Origin: Gloeophyllum trabeum ATCC 11539
Lineage: Eukaryota > Basidiomycota > Agaricomycetes > Gloeophyllales > Gloeophyllaceae
Direction: 5' to 3'
Length of the DNA stretch: 64,000 nt
NCBI RefSeq assembly: GCF_000344685.1
Contig: NW_006920410.1
Span: 2,490,693-2,554,692 of the forward strand
Part shown: positions 10,812-22,204 of the stretch, piece by piece
How the letters are laid out: each line of letters starts with the position of its first letter
Numbering within the stretch: the stretch's first letter is position 1
Notes under the pieces: generated by a model
Database searches by the model: none
Told to the model about the DNA's origin: nothing
What the model saw: the letters and a program-made list of their open reading frames with translations, nothing else
Translations under genes and position numbers: made by a program

Positions 10812-12224
10812 ATGGTCCGTACCGCGTATGAACTCGAGATCGAGGAGAAAAAAGAAAGCAATCGTCGCCTCATGAAGGAATTACTGGGAGACCGTTTCGA
10901 AAACGAACCGGTCTTCAAGACGAAAAAGAAGCAAAAGAAGACCGCTCCGAGGAAGAGAAAGAGTTCAGCTATGGCTGTCGGCGACGGGGAGGGGAGCCGT
11001 CCGGCTAAGGCACCGCGCACTTCAGCGGAGGCCACCGAGAACGGCGAAGGGCCGCGCCGGAGCCAGAGGAACGCGGGGAAGACGGTCGACTACAAGAGCG
11101 AACAGCTCCTCCCGGCCTCACGCTCCCGTCTGATTTCGCTCAAGAGTAGCGACTCGACCATGGAGAGCGACCCCAGGCGGACGGAGAGGAGATCTCACGA
11201 CCCCAAGACGTTCGGACACATCCCTGGTATCGAGGTCGGTACCTGGTGGGAGACGCGTAAAGATTGCAGTCTGGACGCGGTTCACGCGCCGTGGGTCGCG
11301 GGCATCTCTGGTGGACCGGACGGTGCCTACTCTGTTGCGCTCTCTGGTGGTTATGAGGATGATGTCGATCTGGGATATGCCTTGTAAGTGATGGCTCACG
11401 AGACGCGACTAAGATCAATTGCTAACGCGGAGGTGGTATTCATAGCACTTACACCGGATCAGGTACCTGTGTCTCTAACAATATCTCATGTGCTTTAGCT
11501 TACACGAAATACAGGGGGGCGCGATCTCAAGGGAACCAAGAATGCTCCGAAGAATGTACGTAGAGAGACAGCTGCCGCGACTTCCTCTAACCTTCCTTAC
11601 CGAAGCTTCGGACCGCTCCGCAAAGCTCAAACCAGACGTTCGAGAACCCTTTCAATCAGGCACTCAAGGTGATGTACCCGCTCTGACTGCCGTAGCATAA
11701 CCATTCTGACGTTCGCGATCCATGTTCCAGCGGTCGTGTGAGACCAAGAAGCCTATCAGAGTAATCCGAGGGTTCAAGCTCCACTCCGAGTTCGCGCCAG
11801 CTGAAGGGTACGCAGTGTCGCCGCTGTTGCATTTGTTAGCGGCCTGACTAGTTATATGACAGGTACCGCTATGACGGACTGTACACCGTGGAGAAGGTGA
11901 GTCCGCGCTTTCTTGTGGGATTATGAAGGATTGACTCACAATTGTCTCTGATGCCAGGCCTGGATGGAGAAGGGAATGAACCCTAAAGGATACCTCGTCT
12001 GCAAGTTCGCATTCAGGGTGGGTGTAACAATGATTAATAAATGTTGGGCCCGCCCATTCTGATATCGCTCTACCTTGTTGCAGAGACTCCCTGACCAGCC
12101 GCCAATCCCTACGAAGGACGAGTCGGTAGAAGAGGAGGACCAAGGCGAGGCTGATGATACGACTGAGACGCCTGACGAAGAGGATACCCCTGGGCCCGCC
12201 GAAGATGAACAGGAAGTAGCATAG
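10812..12224 (+). CDS. SRA/YDG-domain protein, 334 aa
   Basis: Eight exons: 10812-11383, 11446-11462, 11515-11555, 11606-11668, 11731-11807, 11863-11896, 11958-12017, 12084-12224. The SRA (SET and RING associated) domain binds DNA, in other eukaryotes preferentially hemi-methylated or methylated sites, and acts in the nucleus. It is seen from [14 protein letters not shown] (about residue 137) through [48 protein letters not shown] and [13 protein letters not shown]. The N-terminal 130 residues are Lys/Arg-rich and the C-terminal 45 are acidic. Unlike animal UHRF1 there is no RING, PHD or tudor part in the model. The start at 10812 (CACCATGG) is chosen over an in-frame ATG at 10707. Small exons of 17, 34 and 41 nt are all needed. 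Confidence 0.93.
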
Positions 12225-12495
12225 GCACTTTTAAGCAAGGCCGGTGCACCTTCCAATCCAAAACACTCATGACCGGCGTGCATGAAAGGGCAGGAAAGCT
12301 ACGAATCTACTGACCGTTATTTTATCACCATTTATCTTGCTTTGCGCTGCTCTACAATTGCTTTTTTGGATGTATCATACTGTTTTTTGTTCGATGTAAG
12401 TAATTGCTAATATACAATGGATCCGCTAGATACTGGTATGCAATACAAATACAGGGCGGGGGTATACATGTACATACGAACACGCGAACGGATGC

Positions 12496-13742
12496 TCAAG
12501 GGAGACCCATCACCACCTCTCGTATAACCCGCATGAAATCTTCCTTCCTCTCTTGCTCCACGTACGCACTCCCCGGCTTGCTGCTTCGCCATAGCTGATA
12601 CATGCCCGTGATGCTCGCTTTCAACGCAGCGTCTACGGCATCTTCAACCCCGGTCTTGGAGTCAAAGGTCGCCCGCTCCTCCAATGCCTGCGGCTTCGGA
12701 CTCAGGACCTTTGTGTCCTCGGAGCCCCCGTCGGATGTGCCCTCGTCGCCGTCTTCGCGAGCGACACCGTTACTTTCGGGAGGCGGGGAGCCGGGTATGG
12801 AATATGGCTCGCTGAACGATTGACGGGGTGAGGCGTGCCGAAGCAAGTTGGATAGGTGGTGCGGCGAGGGGATGTCCCGAGGGGGGAACTCTACGATCTG
12901 AGATTCCTGGCCGCCAGCGGCGTACGGGTTCGGGTGGGCCATTTGTCGTCGTTGTTCGGGGAGGGGTGAAGGGATGGTGGAATCTGCTGTGCCTGCGAGG
13001 GTTTCTGTTAGTGACTTTCTCGGCCGATTACATTCCCTCCCAACGTACCATGCACGGACGAGTATTGGGCCCAATAAGCGGCTTCAGCTGCGTCCTCCTC
13101 AGACTGATCTGGGTCGCTCGCGGGGGCAGCATTGCGGCTATGGTGAGTGTCCCTCTCTTCGTCGCCGTCATCGTCCCCACCGCCGTATGAGTTCCAATAA
13201 TCGTCGTCGTCGTCACTTTCTTGACCTGGCGTGGCGTCGGCGCCACCGCGCACGTTCTCGTCGGAGGGGAGGTACTGCGGGACCGGAAGCGACGCTGCGA
13301 CGGGCGACTCGAGGTCCGGGCTGCTATTGGGTGGAAACGGCATTAGAGCGGCGTCGTGGTACTTCCACTCGTCGCCGCCCCAGTGGAACACGAGCCGCAG
13401 GTCGTCATCTCCGCTGGAGGGGAGGAGTGAAGGGATATGGACGTGCGCATAGGTGCTCTCGGCGTCGGAGGTGTACTGCACGGGGTAGAGGGCGTCTTCG
13501 GGATCTACGCTGGGCAGGTCCTCGAGTAGGGCAAGTGCGCGGGCACGGACGTCGGGCGCGGAGGAGGGCCAGCTGAGATACTCCTTTGGATCGTCGGGGG
13601 AGATGGCGAGAAAGTGGTGGCGCTGGAGGAGGGGCCTGGAGAGGAGGTGCGGGGGCAGGGGCTGGGCGATGCCGGACGGCGGGGCGATGTACTGGAGGAC
13701 GAGGGAGACGGCGTGGGCGGGCAGCGGGGCAGGGGCGGGCAT
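12496..13742 (-). CDS. Conserved fungal protein of unknown function, 396 aa
   Basis: Two exons on the minus strand, 13742-13049 and 12992-12496, joined across a 56-nt intron. I do not recognise the family. The N-terminal 130 residues look folded (MPAPAPLPAHAVSLVLQYIA then RHHFLAI, YLSWPS, a Trp-rich stretch LRLVFHWGGDEWKYHD). An acidic linker with a run of five Asp follows near residue 178, then a Pro/Ser-rich region. The C-terminus is probably helical, ending in VDAALKASITGMYQLWRSSK and EDFMRVIREVVMGLP. No signal peptide or membrane segment is seen. It is transcribed away from the gene at 14015, sharing a 272-bp spacer. Confidence 0.75.
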
Positions 13743-14014
13743 GGTCGCTATGGGATGTGGGGAAGCGGGGAAGAGGACATGCGCCTTTGCAGCAGGCTTT
13801 TAAGCAGTGACAGATCTGTTTTGCGGGGTTGGGCGGGGCAGGCCAGCGCCATCAATTGCAGATGGAATTCCAGCCAGCGCACGTGAATCTCGCTCCTGCC
13901 AATTCAGGTTCTCACGGCACATCTTTCCACAGCGACGTCCTCCTCCGGCACCAGAGGCTCATCTTTCTGCAGTCCTTGCTCCTCCTTCCTGCACGACCGC
14001 ATCCACGACCCGCC

Positions 14015-14549
14015 ATGCAGCTCCCTTCGCTGCTTGCTCTGCTCTTCTTCCCTCTGCTCGTTCTCTCGCAGGTGCGTGTCGGCGCAGACAACCACGGATC
14101 ACCTTCTCACAGTCTCTCCGGAACAGAACTCGAATAATGGCCAAGTCATAACAAGTCTTTCCACCGGGGTCGTCATCGTCTCTGGCTCAAATGGCAGGCA
14201 AGAGGCCACGACGACCGCCACAATCATCCAGACTCTCACCAACGCCGGAAACAACACGGCACAACCCACGGGCAACGCGACGCAGTCCGGCAACCAGACA
14301 TCACCCTCCCAGACTGCTTCCGGGAACTCCTCCTCATCCACAATTCCCTACAGCCTACTACCCACCGCGCCCACATCCATCGATGGCGGAGGAGGAGATG
14401 GCGGCGCCCCGTCACCGGGAGCCAGCGGTGCAGGCGGTGTTTACGGGCCAGACGACGGATACATCGCCGCAGCTCTGATGGCCAACGTCAACGTGGTACT
14501 CGTGAGCTTAGCCGGGATACTGGTCGGAGGAGCGTTGGTTTTCGCATGA
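14015..14549 (+). CDS. Small Ser/Thr-rich secreted protein, probably GPI-anchored, 159 aa
   Basis: Two exons, 14015-14071 and 14127-14549, with a 55-nt intron straight after the signal peptide. Residues 1-19 (MQLPSLLALLFFPLLVLSQ) form a signal peptide. The middle is rich in Thr, Ser, Asn and Gly with several N-glycosylation sequons (NNT, NAT, NQT, NSS). The C-terminal 25 residues are hydrophobic (NVNVVLVSLAGILVGGALVFA), as in GPI-attachment signals. Probably a cell-wall or cell-surface protein; no enzymatic domain is seen. A nearer AG at 14087 would give an impossible 16-nt intron, so the later acceptor was chosen. Confidence 0.75.
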
Positions 14550-15843
14550 GGTAGTTGGGAGATGTGGTGGGACAGTGGTGTTGGCAACGGACTTGGCTTG
14601 GGCTCTGGATATGTTGCGTATATCGTTTGTCGGACGGTGATCGCATATCTGACTGGATGGACTGCTCCCCGGACTTTGACATTTAAGTATCGATTACTGC
14701 ATTCTTTCACGACGTAATTTACTGCATCGTACATCTCCTCCCAAGTAATGTATGCGGCCCCAGTGAGTGTCGCTGTGTCTTTTGCTACCCGTGAGACTGA
14801 GTCGTCTGCCCGCGTCGTGTATAGGATATTCATAGACATGTGTAAGAATAAATGGGTATTGCCTGAGCGGTCCTTCGAGGTCCTTCGCATCTTTCTCTCT
14901 CTACCTACTGGTCCCAGGATTTCTCCGTTTCTGAGCTATTCTTGAGGCAGTCAATCTGTTCGCGATACCTCACCTTTCAGGTAAGGCTCTGATTTTGGCC
15001 GTGCTTCTGGTGTCTATGACCATCGCCGTCACTTCATGACTCGCATTGCATGGCCGTTCTGTCAATCGATTTGCCACATTCAAATCGGGGGCTCTGCATC
15101 AGCATGCCTGAGGGCTGTCCTCGAGACTCGGCTCGAGCACCGGATTGAAGGTGAAGTTCATTCCACAGATTATCTCGGAAATAAGAATTGATGGAATCGT
15201 TGCAGGAGCTTGCTGTGTTCGACCGGATGCTACATAGGTGGATAGGCAGTAAGTTTCAAGCTAGCCTCCACTTTCTGGCTTTTAAGCGTTAAGACTTGAG
15301 ACTTCATACATTCCAGTGCGCCGCGACGCAGCCAGAATGGCTATATGCGAAGGTGGTAGCCGATATCAATGGAGAGCTCTGTGTTGGAACGTCACCATAG
15401 AATGGTCCTGTCCCGTCGGCCGCATGCACTACACGTGTTTATCGGGCGTACGCGCCTTTCCGTCTGGTACTGGCTCTTCAGAGACGAACCAAATACTGCC
15501 TACATCCGGGTAAGAATGCAAGGAATTTCCTGTATGTCTACCGTCCCCATCTAACATGTCGCGCACGGCGTCGCACCTCTGGCTGCTAGTCTTTAGGGAG
15601 GGGGAAAGGTTAAGTTCGGGAATATTTACATAAGCTCTCGGTGATCGACGACTGCCTTACTGCGTACACGCGTTCTGCGCACTATTGCTATTAACTACTG
15701 CGAGATGCTTCACCCCCATCCTCCGGTCCACCTCCCCTCCGCCCCATATACCCCCTCCTCAAGCCGCTGGCCCCCCTCTGTCCGCCTTCGTACGTCGATT
15801 GCAGCCAATCTTTCTGCGCTAATCCGCCTATCTTGTTTATTAT
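14550..15843. other. 1.3-kb intergenic stretch
   Basis: Only short open frames without good codon flow are present on either strand. A C-rich tract lies at about 15710-15790, just before the MARVEL-like gene. No gene is supported. Confidence 0.5.
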
Positions 15844-16685
15844 ATGACTGTCAGTAACGGCACCCCCGCGGATACGAGCGTCGACAGCACCGATACGGAA
15901 TCGACCATGGTCGCGAAGGCGCACTACCACCCGTACCACCCGTACATGTTCGCGCTCATGACCTTCTGCGCCCTCGCTGAGCTCGGGCTGACTGCGTTTC
16001 TGATTACTATGGGGAATGAGCACCATTCGTGGCCGAGCATCCGCTACCATTCGCTGTGATTGGCATTCACTCTCCTTCGTTTTTCGGACGTGAAGCTCTG
16101 ACACACAATTATTCCAAGGTTGATCCTATTCTGCTTCGACGCGGTGTGGACCATGATATTCTCCACCGCGTACCTGCTGTGGATGATCGACGGATCGGTG
16201 CACGTACTGGCCAGCATCGCGAGCTCTGTCATATGGCTGGTCATCACCACCATTGTATGGGTGCGTATGCCATTTCCATCCTTACTCGCCTTGCTGAGGA
16301 TGCCCCCCGCAGGGGACGGCGTCGGGCGTGATGCACAAGACTCGAGGTGGGCACGACTGTCCTGGGGCCCCTGCCAACTCACGGTACGCACTCGATCCAG
16401 AGTAATGGCATCTAGAACTGACTCCCCCACAGATGCCGACAGTCACTCACCGTAGAGGCCCTCGGCTGGACCGAATTCTCGCTGTGCGTCCTCGCGCTGG
16501 GCGCGACGCTCCTCTGGGTGCGGCTGAGCAGGCGGCGATACGTGAGTGATTCTCGCCGGTTCGTGTAGCGCGGATGATGTATGTGACGTTGATTTTTTCG
16601 GTTGTGTTTGCATATACGCGTGCTTACCTGGCTTCGTTGGCGTGCGCAGAGGTCTCCGTATCTGCGGCTCATGTCCCAATGGTGA
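15844..16685 (+). CDS. MARVEL-like four-span membrane protein, 189 aa
   Basis: Five exons: 15844-16055, 16119-16260, 16313-16383, 16433-16541, 16650-16685. Four hydrophobic helices are visible: MFALMTFCALAELGLTAFLI, LILFCFDAVWTMIFSTAYLL, VLASIASSVIWLVITTIVW and FSLCVLALGATLLWVRL. Between the third and fourth lies a conserved loop with Cys residues (TRGGHDCPGA, NSRCRQSLTVEALGW). This arrangement is common in a large basidiomycete family resembling MARVEL proteins, which act in membrane apposition and vesicle trafficking. The precise role is unknown. The last intron is 108 nt, longer than most here, and the final exon adds only 11 residues, so the 3' end is the least certain part. Confidence 0.8.
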
Positions 16686-16962
16686 AGGATGCCTTTCCTG
16701 TCGCATTATGGACTACTGTGGTAGAGAGCGGCTGTGATTGATGTACTACTTTATTTCTGGGCGCCTATGGGGCATATGCGGGGTGGGGTCATTTACTTGT
16801 ATCCTTATGTGCACATAACGCATGTAATGACATTGACATTGAAGCGCGGCGCGTCACGTCAATTAACGCGTCGCGGTCATGTGACATTGACACCGGGCGC
16901 TTAACCGCCCGACGAGCTCGAAATTGACTTCGTTCTGACAGCTACCACCACCTAGACTTGCC

Positions 16963-18133
16963 ATGCGTATCTTCTCGAAGGACGTGCTCGAGCTTTCTCC
17001 AGCGCAGAAGCATCTGTACGCCACGGAGACTCAGACTAACTTTCGCCTGATCGCGAAACTTACGGCCACGCGCTCCCGGCGCATTCTATCCTCAGACGAC
17101 CTTGCTTCACCCGAGTTGCAGACTGAGCTGGCTGAGTTGAGTCAATTCATAGAGCTGTCTTACAATGTTATGCCTGTGGAAGATGTATATCGTCACATTG
17201 ACGTCCTCTCAAGACCTAATTTCCCCCTGGAGACCTGTAACGCCGTACGGGAATCGAAGTTCCTGAAGTCTTTCCTGGGCAAAGTCGCGGACCTGCATGC
17301 CTTCACTGCTCATCGACCAGCAAAGAGGCAACTGATTCTGGCTATATCGGGGACCTGTAATCTCAAACAAGTTTACTACGACTTGCATGCGTTCAGGACG
17401 ACATATCCTTACGGGAAAGGATGCTCTGTGCATGCGGGATTCTGGAGCCTGTACATGGGTATCAAAGAGCTAGCGCTAGATAGCATCCGCAGTGCCATGC
17501 GCGAGCACGGCAAGGATATCGACGAGATCGTGATCGTAGCACACAGCATGGGAGCCGCTGTCGGTTACCTGCTGGCTCTGGACTTGCTGCTGCATGAACG
17601 AGAGCTCCTATCAAGTGTCCTGAAACTCGCTTTCTTCGGCGCTCCAAGAGTCGGTAATACGCATCTCGCGGAGTTATGGTGCGACACCGTTCGAGAGAGC
17701 GACCGTCAATACGGACGCCCCGTCAAAGAGTACTTCGTGAAGGGCTACAACGATGGTAGGTGGACCCAGCCCTTGCCTCGCACGTCCTAATTGAGTCTCC
17801 GTAGGTGTCCCATCCCTTCCACCGTACAAACTAGGTTATAGGCATCTCACTGAAACGCCACTATACTTTTCGGGCGGTCGTCTTTATCACATCCCCCCGT
17901 CCGAACGTGAGCACGGCTTGTTCGATGTCTCTCCGGATTCGCAGGACTTGAGAACGAGCGCACTGTATCCGAAGGGTGGACACAATTATTATAATGACAG
18001 GGATCTAGAGCGCTCGACTCGTCGCCTCGCGTGGCTCTATGAGAACATGAACAAAACATCAGATTGGGAGGAACAATATTACAAGGCCATGATTGAACCA
18101 GAGGAAGCTTGGAAAAGCAAGGCGCCCAAATAG
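16963..18133 (+). CDS. Class 3 lipase (alpha/beta hydrolase), tandem copy 1, 373 aa
   Basis: Two exons, 16963-17755 and 17805-18133. Likely hydrolyses acyl ester bonds in lipids. Visible family marks are the oxyanion region ILAISGT, the nucleophile elbow AHSMGA (Ser195), FFGAPRVGN, Asp264 at the end of exon 1 and His278 in YRHL. There is no signal peptide (MRIFSKDVLELSPAQK), so it is probably intracellular, unlike secreted fungal lipases. The intron splits the codon directly after the candidate catalytic Asp. The next gene is a close paralogue with the same structure. The region before the start contains ACGCGTCGCGG-like and TCACGTCA words. Confidence 0.92.
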
Positions 18134-18396
18134 GCTTGCGCGAAGGGGATCACTATGGCTGTCGGTAACCTCATTCTCGCTTGCTCCTGCTTGAGTCCAA
18201 CATGTTGTATTGCCGGGTTCTGGTGCCGCTTACATGTGCTCTTCGTGTTGCTAGGGAATCAGAAGCCCAAGTCCGGAGTATCGCTCTTTTTATAGCTGTT
18301 GTCCATTGCATCATTCCATACGTATTCTCGACCCATATCTCAAGTTATCCTGGCGCTCGTCGTCGCCCTCGCAGACTCTGAACCTTACATCGACGG

Positions 18397-19627
18397 ATGT
18401 TCAGCCATGTCGTTCGGCTCCTCTCCAAGGATGCCCTGGAGCTGACTCCAGCCCAAAAGGCCATGTACGATCACGAAACTCTCGGCAATTTCCGGGTCAT
18501 AAACAAGATTGTGGCCACTCGCTCTCGCTACGTCTTGACGTCCAAGGATGCGGCACCGTCAGAACTACAGGAGGAACTGGCTGAGTTTGGACAGTTCGCC
18601 GAATTGGCATACAATATCATGCCGGTGGAGATGGTTTACAGCAACTTGGAACTCCTGACAGAACCTCGATTCCCGCTTGAAGACTCGCGGGTGATCCTGG
18701 ACTCTGAGCTACTCAAGTCCTTCTGCGGCAGTGTCGCAAACCTGCATGCATTCACGGCATATCGGCCAGCCAAAAGGCAGCTGGTCGTCGCCATTTCTGG
18801 GACCCGTACACTGAAGCATGTAGCATACGATTTTCGTAACCAAATGACCCGATATCCGGTGGGTCATAAGTGTATGGTGCACAAGGGGTTCTGGAGGTTA
18901 TATCAGGGACTGAAGGGACCTGCCATGGACGCTATTCAAGCTGGTCTAGGTGACAAAGTCGGACAAGTCAAAGAAATTGCTATTACTGGACACAGTATGG
19001 GCGGAGCAGTGGGCTCCCTCCTTGCGTTGGATCTGATGCTAGAGAGGAAGCTGCTCTTCTCGGGCTTGCGAATTAAACTGGCCTTCTTTGGGGCCCCGAG
19101 GGTCGGAAATAAGCATCTCGCGCGTCTTTGGCAGGACACTATCCACGAGTACCGTAAGGAAAACGGAGAGGAGTCGTTCCAGGAATATTCGGTGAAGATT
19201 TACAAGGATGGTACGCCTCATACGCCAACCATCACGTCCTTGACTGATTTAGGACTCAGGGGCCACATCACTTCCTCCCCATAGCTGGGGCTACAGACAC
19301 CTGACCAAACGACCCTTGTACTTTTACGGAAGCAGACTGTATCGGGTGCCATCCAGCGAGTGCGAGCACGGCGTTTTCAGCATATCCCTCGGCGAAGAGG
19401 AGGCCAATCGGAGATGGCGGTATCCAAGAGGCGGACATGGATATTACAACGACCGAGATATGGAGACGCTCGCTAACCGCCTATCTTGGGTCGCTGAACA
19501 CATTGGAGAGCCGGACTGGAGGGAAAGGTATCTTGCTCAGGTTCAAGCTCAAGAAGAGGAGTGGGAAGGCAAAGCAGTCAACAAGAAACGGTGGACACGA
19601 TTGACACAGCGTCCTCGTCGTACATGA
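18397..19627 (+). CDS. Class 3 lipase (alpha/beta hydrolase), tandem copy 2, 393 aa
   Basis: Two exons, 18397-19210 and 19260-19627, with a 49-nt intron at the same codon and phase as in the upstream paralogue. Triad candidates are Ser200 in GHSMGGA, Asp271 at the exon junction and His285 in YRHL. It shares the N-terminal motif SKDALELTPAQK.MY..ET..NFR with copy 1 and likewise has no signal peptide. The C-terminal extension (EEEWEGKAVNKKRW) is longer and basic. It lies 263 bp downstream of copy 1 in the same orientation, so tandem duplication is the simplest origin. Substrate unknown. Confidence 0.92.
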
Positions 19628-19877
19628 CCCCCAGCACGTCTACATATACCCCAGCGATGTGCTCTGGCGCCTTGCACCTCTCGATACCACCCATATACGC
19701 GTCACTTCCGTTCATTAGTCAAACATAGACAGTGGATAATCATGCTCATTGCGTGAGGTATATTGATAAATGCGGATGGTTATACATGGATTGATACACT
19801 CTAATAGAATACAATAAATCCACAATGCATTTGCAAGACCGAGAAAGAGATAAAAACGTGTATATCTTGACAAGCAC

Positions 19878-22204
19878 TCAGCTGGATCCAGATCCACCTG
19901 CTGCACCACCCCTGTCCTGCTTGGAGCGTAATCTGAGCCAAGCAGTGACCATAAATAATACCCATGCGAACACCACCAACGCCGCAGAGGCCGCAGCCGA
20001 TATCTCTCCTCTTCTGATTTCGCTCTTTGAAGTAACAATAACGGCAGCGGGAGGGCCGTCCGTGGGAGTGGGAGCCTCAGGATCCTCGTCTTGGTCGGGC
20101 AGGATGAGATACTGGTGAATGGGAGGCGTTTCGAAACCCTCCAAACGAGGGGACCTTGCCCTCTCTGGCTCCCCCAGAAGGGGCGTTGCCTCAGTTGATT
20201 CCTCGGAAGACGTAGAGGCACGAGGCGCCTGCGATGGACGGGCCGGGCCCTGTTGCACGTTACCACGGCCATGCGACTGCTCCTTACGAGATGCCGATGA
20301 ACGACGATTTTGAGTCTCCGCGGCCGCGCGCGACCTCCGTCGGACGAGCTTGACAAGTCCCACCAAAACCAGGATCTCCAGGAGGTTGATCGCCAAGAAG
20401 GCGTTCAGGAGGTACTGCATGGGCTTCTTCGCTGTGCGCGATTTGAGATCCAGAGAGAGACCCGCTAGTGTCTGAGAGATCGTGGACCCGGTTTGTTCGA
20501 GCTAGAGCGGAGTGCGAGTATAGTTAAGATTACATCCGATGTAGAAATGCGGAGTGGAACCTACAGCTTTATGGGCTCCAAGGGTGGTGGAGACGTATTT
20601 GAAGGGGACGATTTGAGGCACAATCATGACCAGGAGTACTGTAATGACGATGAGCGAGTTTAGGAGAATCGAGAGCAACGCCACTTACAAGGTGAGAAGC
20701 CCTGCCCTATCCCAAAGGCAGCGATACCAGGCATCGGCGTCTCGGTCCATGACGGCGGAAGGGCCAGCCAGGCGTAACAGCATGCGGTCAAGACTGCGGA
20801 GAGCAAGAACAGCTGCAGGACGATCGGCCTATTCTTGAAGTGGTCTGTGATGTACCCGCACTATTCGAAGTAAAGTTCAGTCACCTATAGTGGGCGCAAT
20901 AGGAATGGAGTGTTGATACTGACGATTGGATAGAGTATCACGCTGCCTGCAAGTAAGTACGAAGCGCTGTTGCTCGCTTCGAGTTCGGTAAGGCCGTAAC
21001 GGCGCTCGATGATGTTACTAATGCCATGGGTGAGTGACGTGAGGTTTGCAATCCGTATCGTAAATGCGAGGCGAAGATGCGTACGCAGCAAGGTGTGTGA
21101 AAGGCGACCAGATCGCGCCGCAGAGTATATTTAGACCAATGTATCTGTGGGGGAATGTGTGTGAGCTCTTTATAATAGTGACGACGGATGCATTGAGAAG
21201 GTCATGTGATTTTAATCACTTACACCCAGAACACGTCTCCGAGCTTGGTGATGTCCCGGAAATGCACCTTCCGCTTTTCCGCAACGCGTTCTAGGGCTTG
21301 AGCCTCGGAAAGATTATGAGACGCCCTCCTGGAGGCCTCTTCTTCGATCTCGGCGGCCTCGAGCTCTGTATCAGAGTTCCGGACGAGCCATTTTGACGCT
21401 GAGACGTAGATGAGATTGATGAGGACAGAAAAAGCAGCAAGGGCCGTGGAGGCGATGAAGGGCGCGTGGGGCCCGAACTTCTGGGAGAGCGGATAAGAAG
21501 ACCGGGCCGAAATGAAGGATGCGCCTTTGCCTGCGACCAGGCCCAAAGCGAGCGACACGCCCAAGCCGTGAGACTGGAAAAAGCGGACAATAATAGTCTC
21601 TTGGACAACCGCGAGCGGGGAAACCCCGAGACCAAAGACGAAGAGCCCGAATGCCATAAGACGGACGTTCTCCGAGATATCGCCCAGCAGCAGGAGCGCT
21701 TGACCTGGGTGCAGTTGAATCAGGAGATCAAATGGAGAGGCGGCGGCGCGTAGGTATCGGGATCTTACCGAGGAAGATGACACCTGTCGCAAGGATGCTG
21801 GTGAGCGTGGTCCCCAGCCTGCTGGCCATGATGCCGCCCACGAGCGGAGTCCATGTGCTGTTGAGACTGAGGGCGGAAATGAGGAGACTAAATTCGGTGT
21901 TGTCAGTCCCCATCTCGCGGGTTATTTTGGACTTGAGGGGCCCGAGGATGTAGGAGGCACTGGGGGCGGCGACGGTATTTTTGTCAGAATCATGGAGCGG
22001 TGGTGTATGATGGACTCACTAATGGCTGCCAATGCTCAGTGAGCATGCGCACAAAAGGGCCAGCGCCCTGACGACGAAGGCGCTTGTGGTTGTAGTCGTC
22101 GTGAGTCGTAATGGCCGTGAGCCGTCGTCATTGGTGAATGAGCGGTGGTCGAGCGAGTCTCCGTCGTTTGACCTCCGTCCGGAGGCATTAGTCGGCCTCG
22201 TCAT
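19878..22204 (-). CDS. MFS transporter, MFSD1-like, 626 aa
   Basis: Eight exons on the minus strand: 22204-22020, 21959-21769, 21704-21224, 21144-21085, 21017-20924, 20860-20689, 20638-20565, 20501-19878. Multiple hydrophobic helices are spread through all exons. The closest family I recognise is the MFSD1-type lysosomal/vacuolar permeases: VVQETIIVRFFQSHGLG, a long soluble loop after helix six, and late motifs YPICGYITDHFKNRP and MIVPQIVPFKYVSTTLGAH. MFSD1 exports dipeptides from lysosomes in animals; transport of the same substrate here is inference. The C-terminus adds a 150-residue polar region and one last hydrophobic segment (AALVVFAWVLFMVTAWL). The start at 22204 could be extended upstream. 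Confidence 0.85.

Noticed and set aside
12974..13576. 200-residue Arg-rich open frame on the plus strand
   Set aside because: Composition is that of a shadow frame of the GC-rich minus-strand gene at 12496-13742; no domain is seen.
14072..14087. A 16-nt intron in the GPI-type protein gene (GTGCGT...GCGCAG)
   Set aside because: Far below any workable intron size; the AG at 14126 gives a 55-nt intron and keeps the frame.
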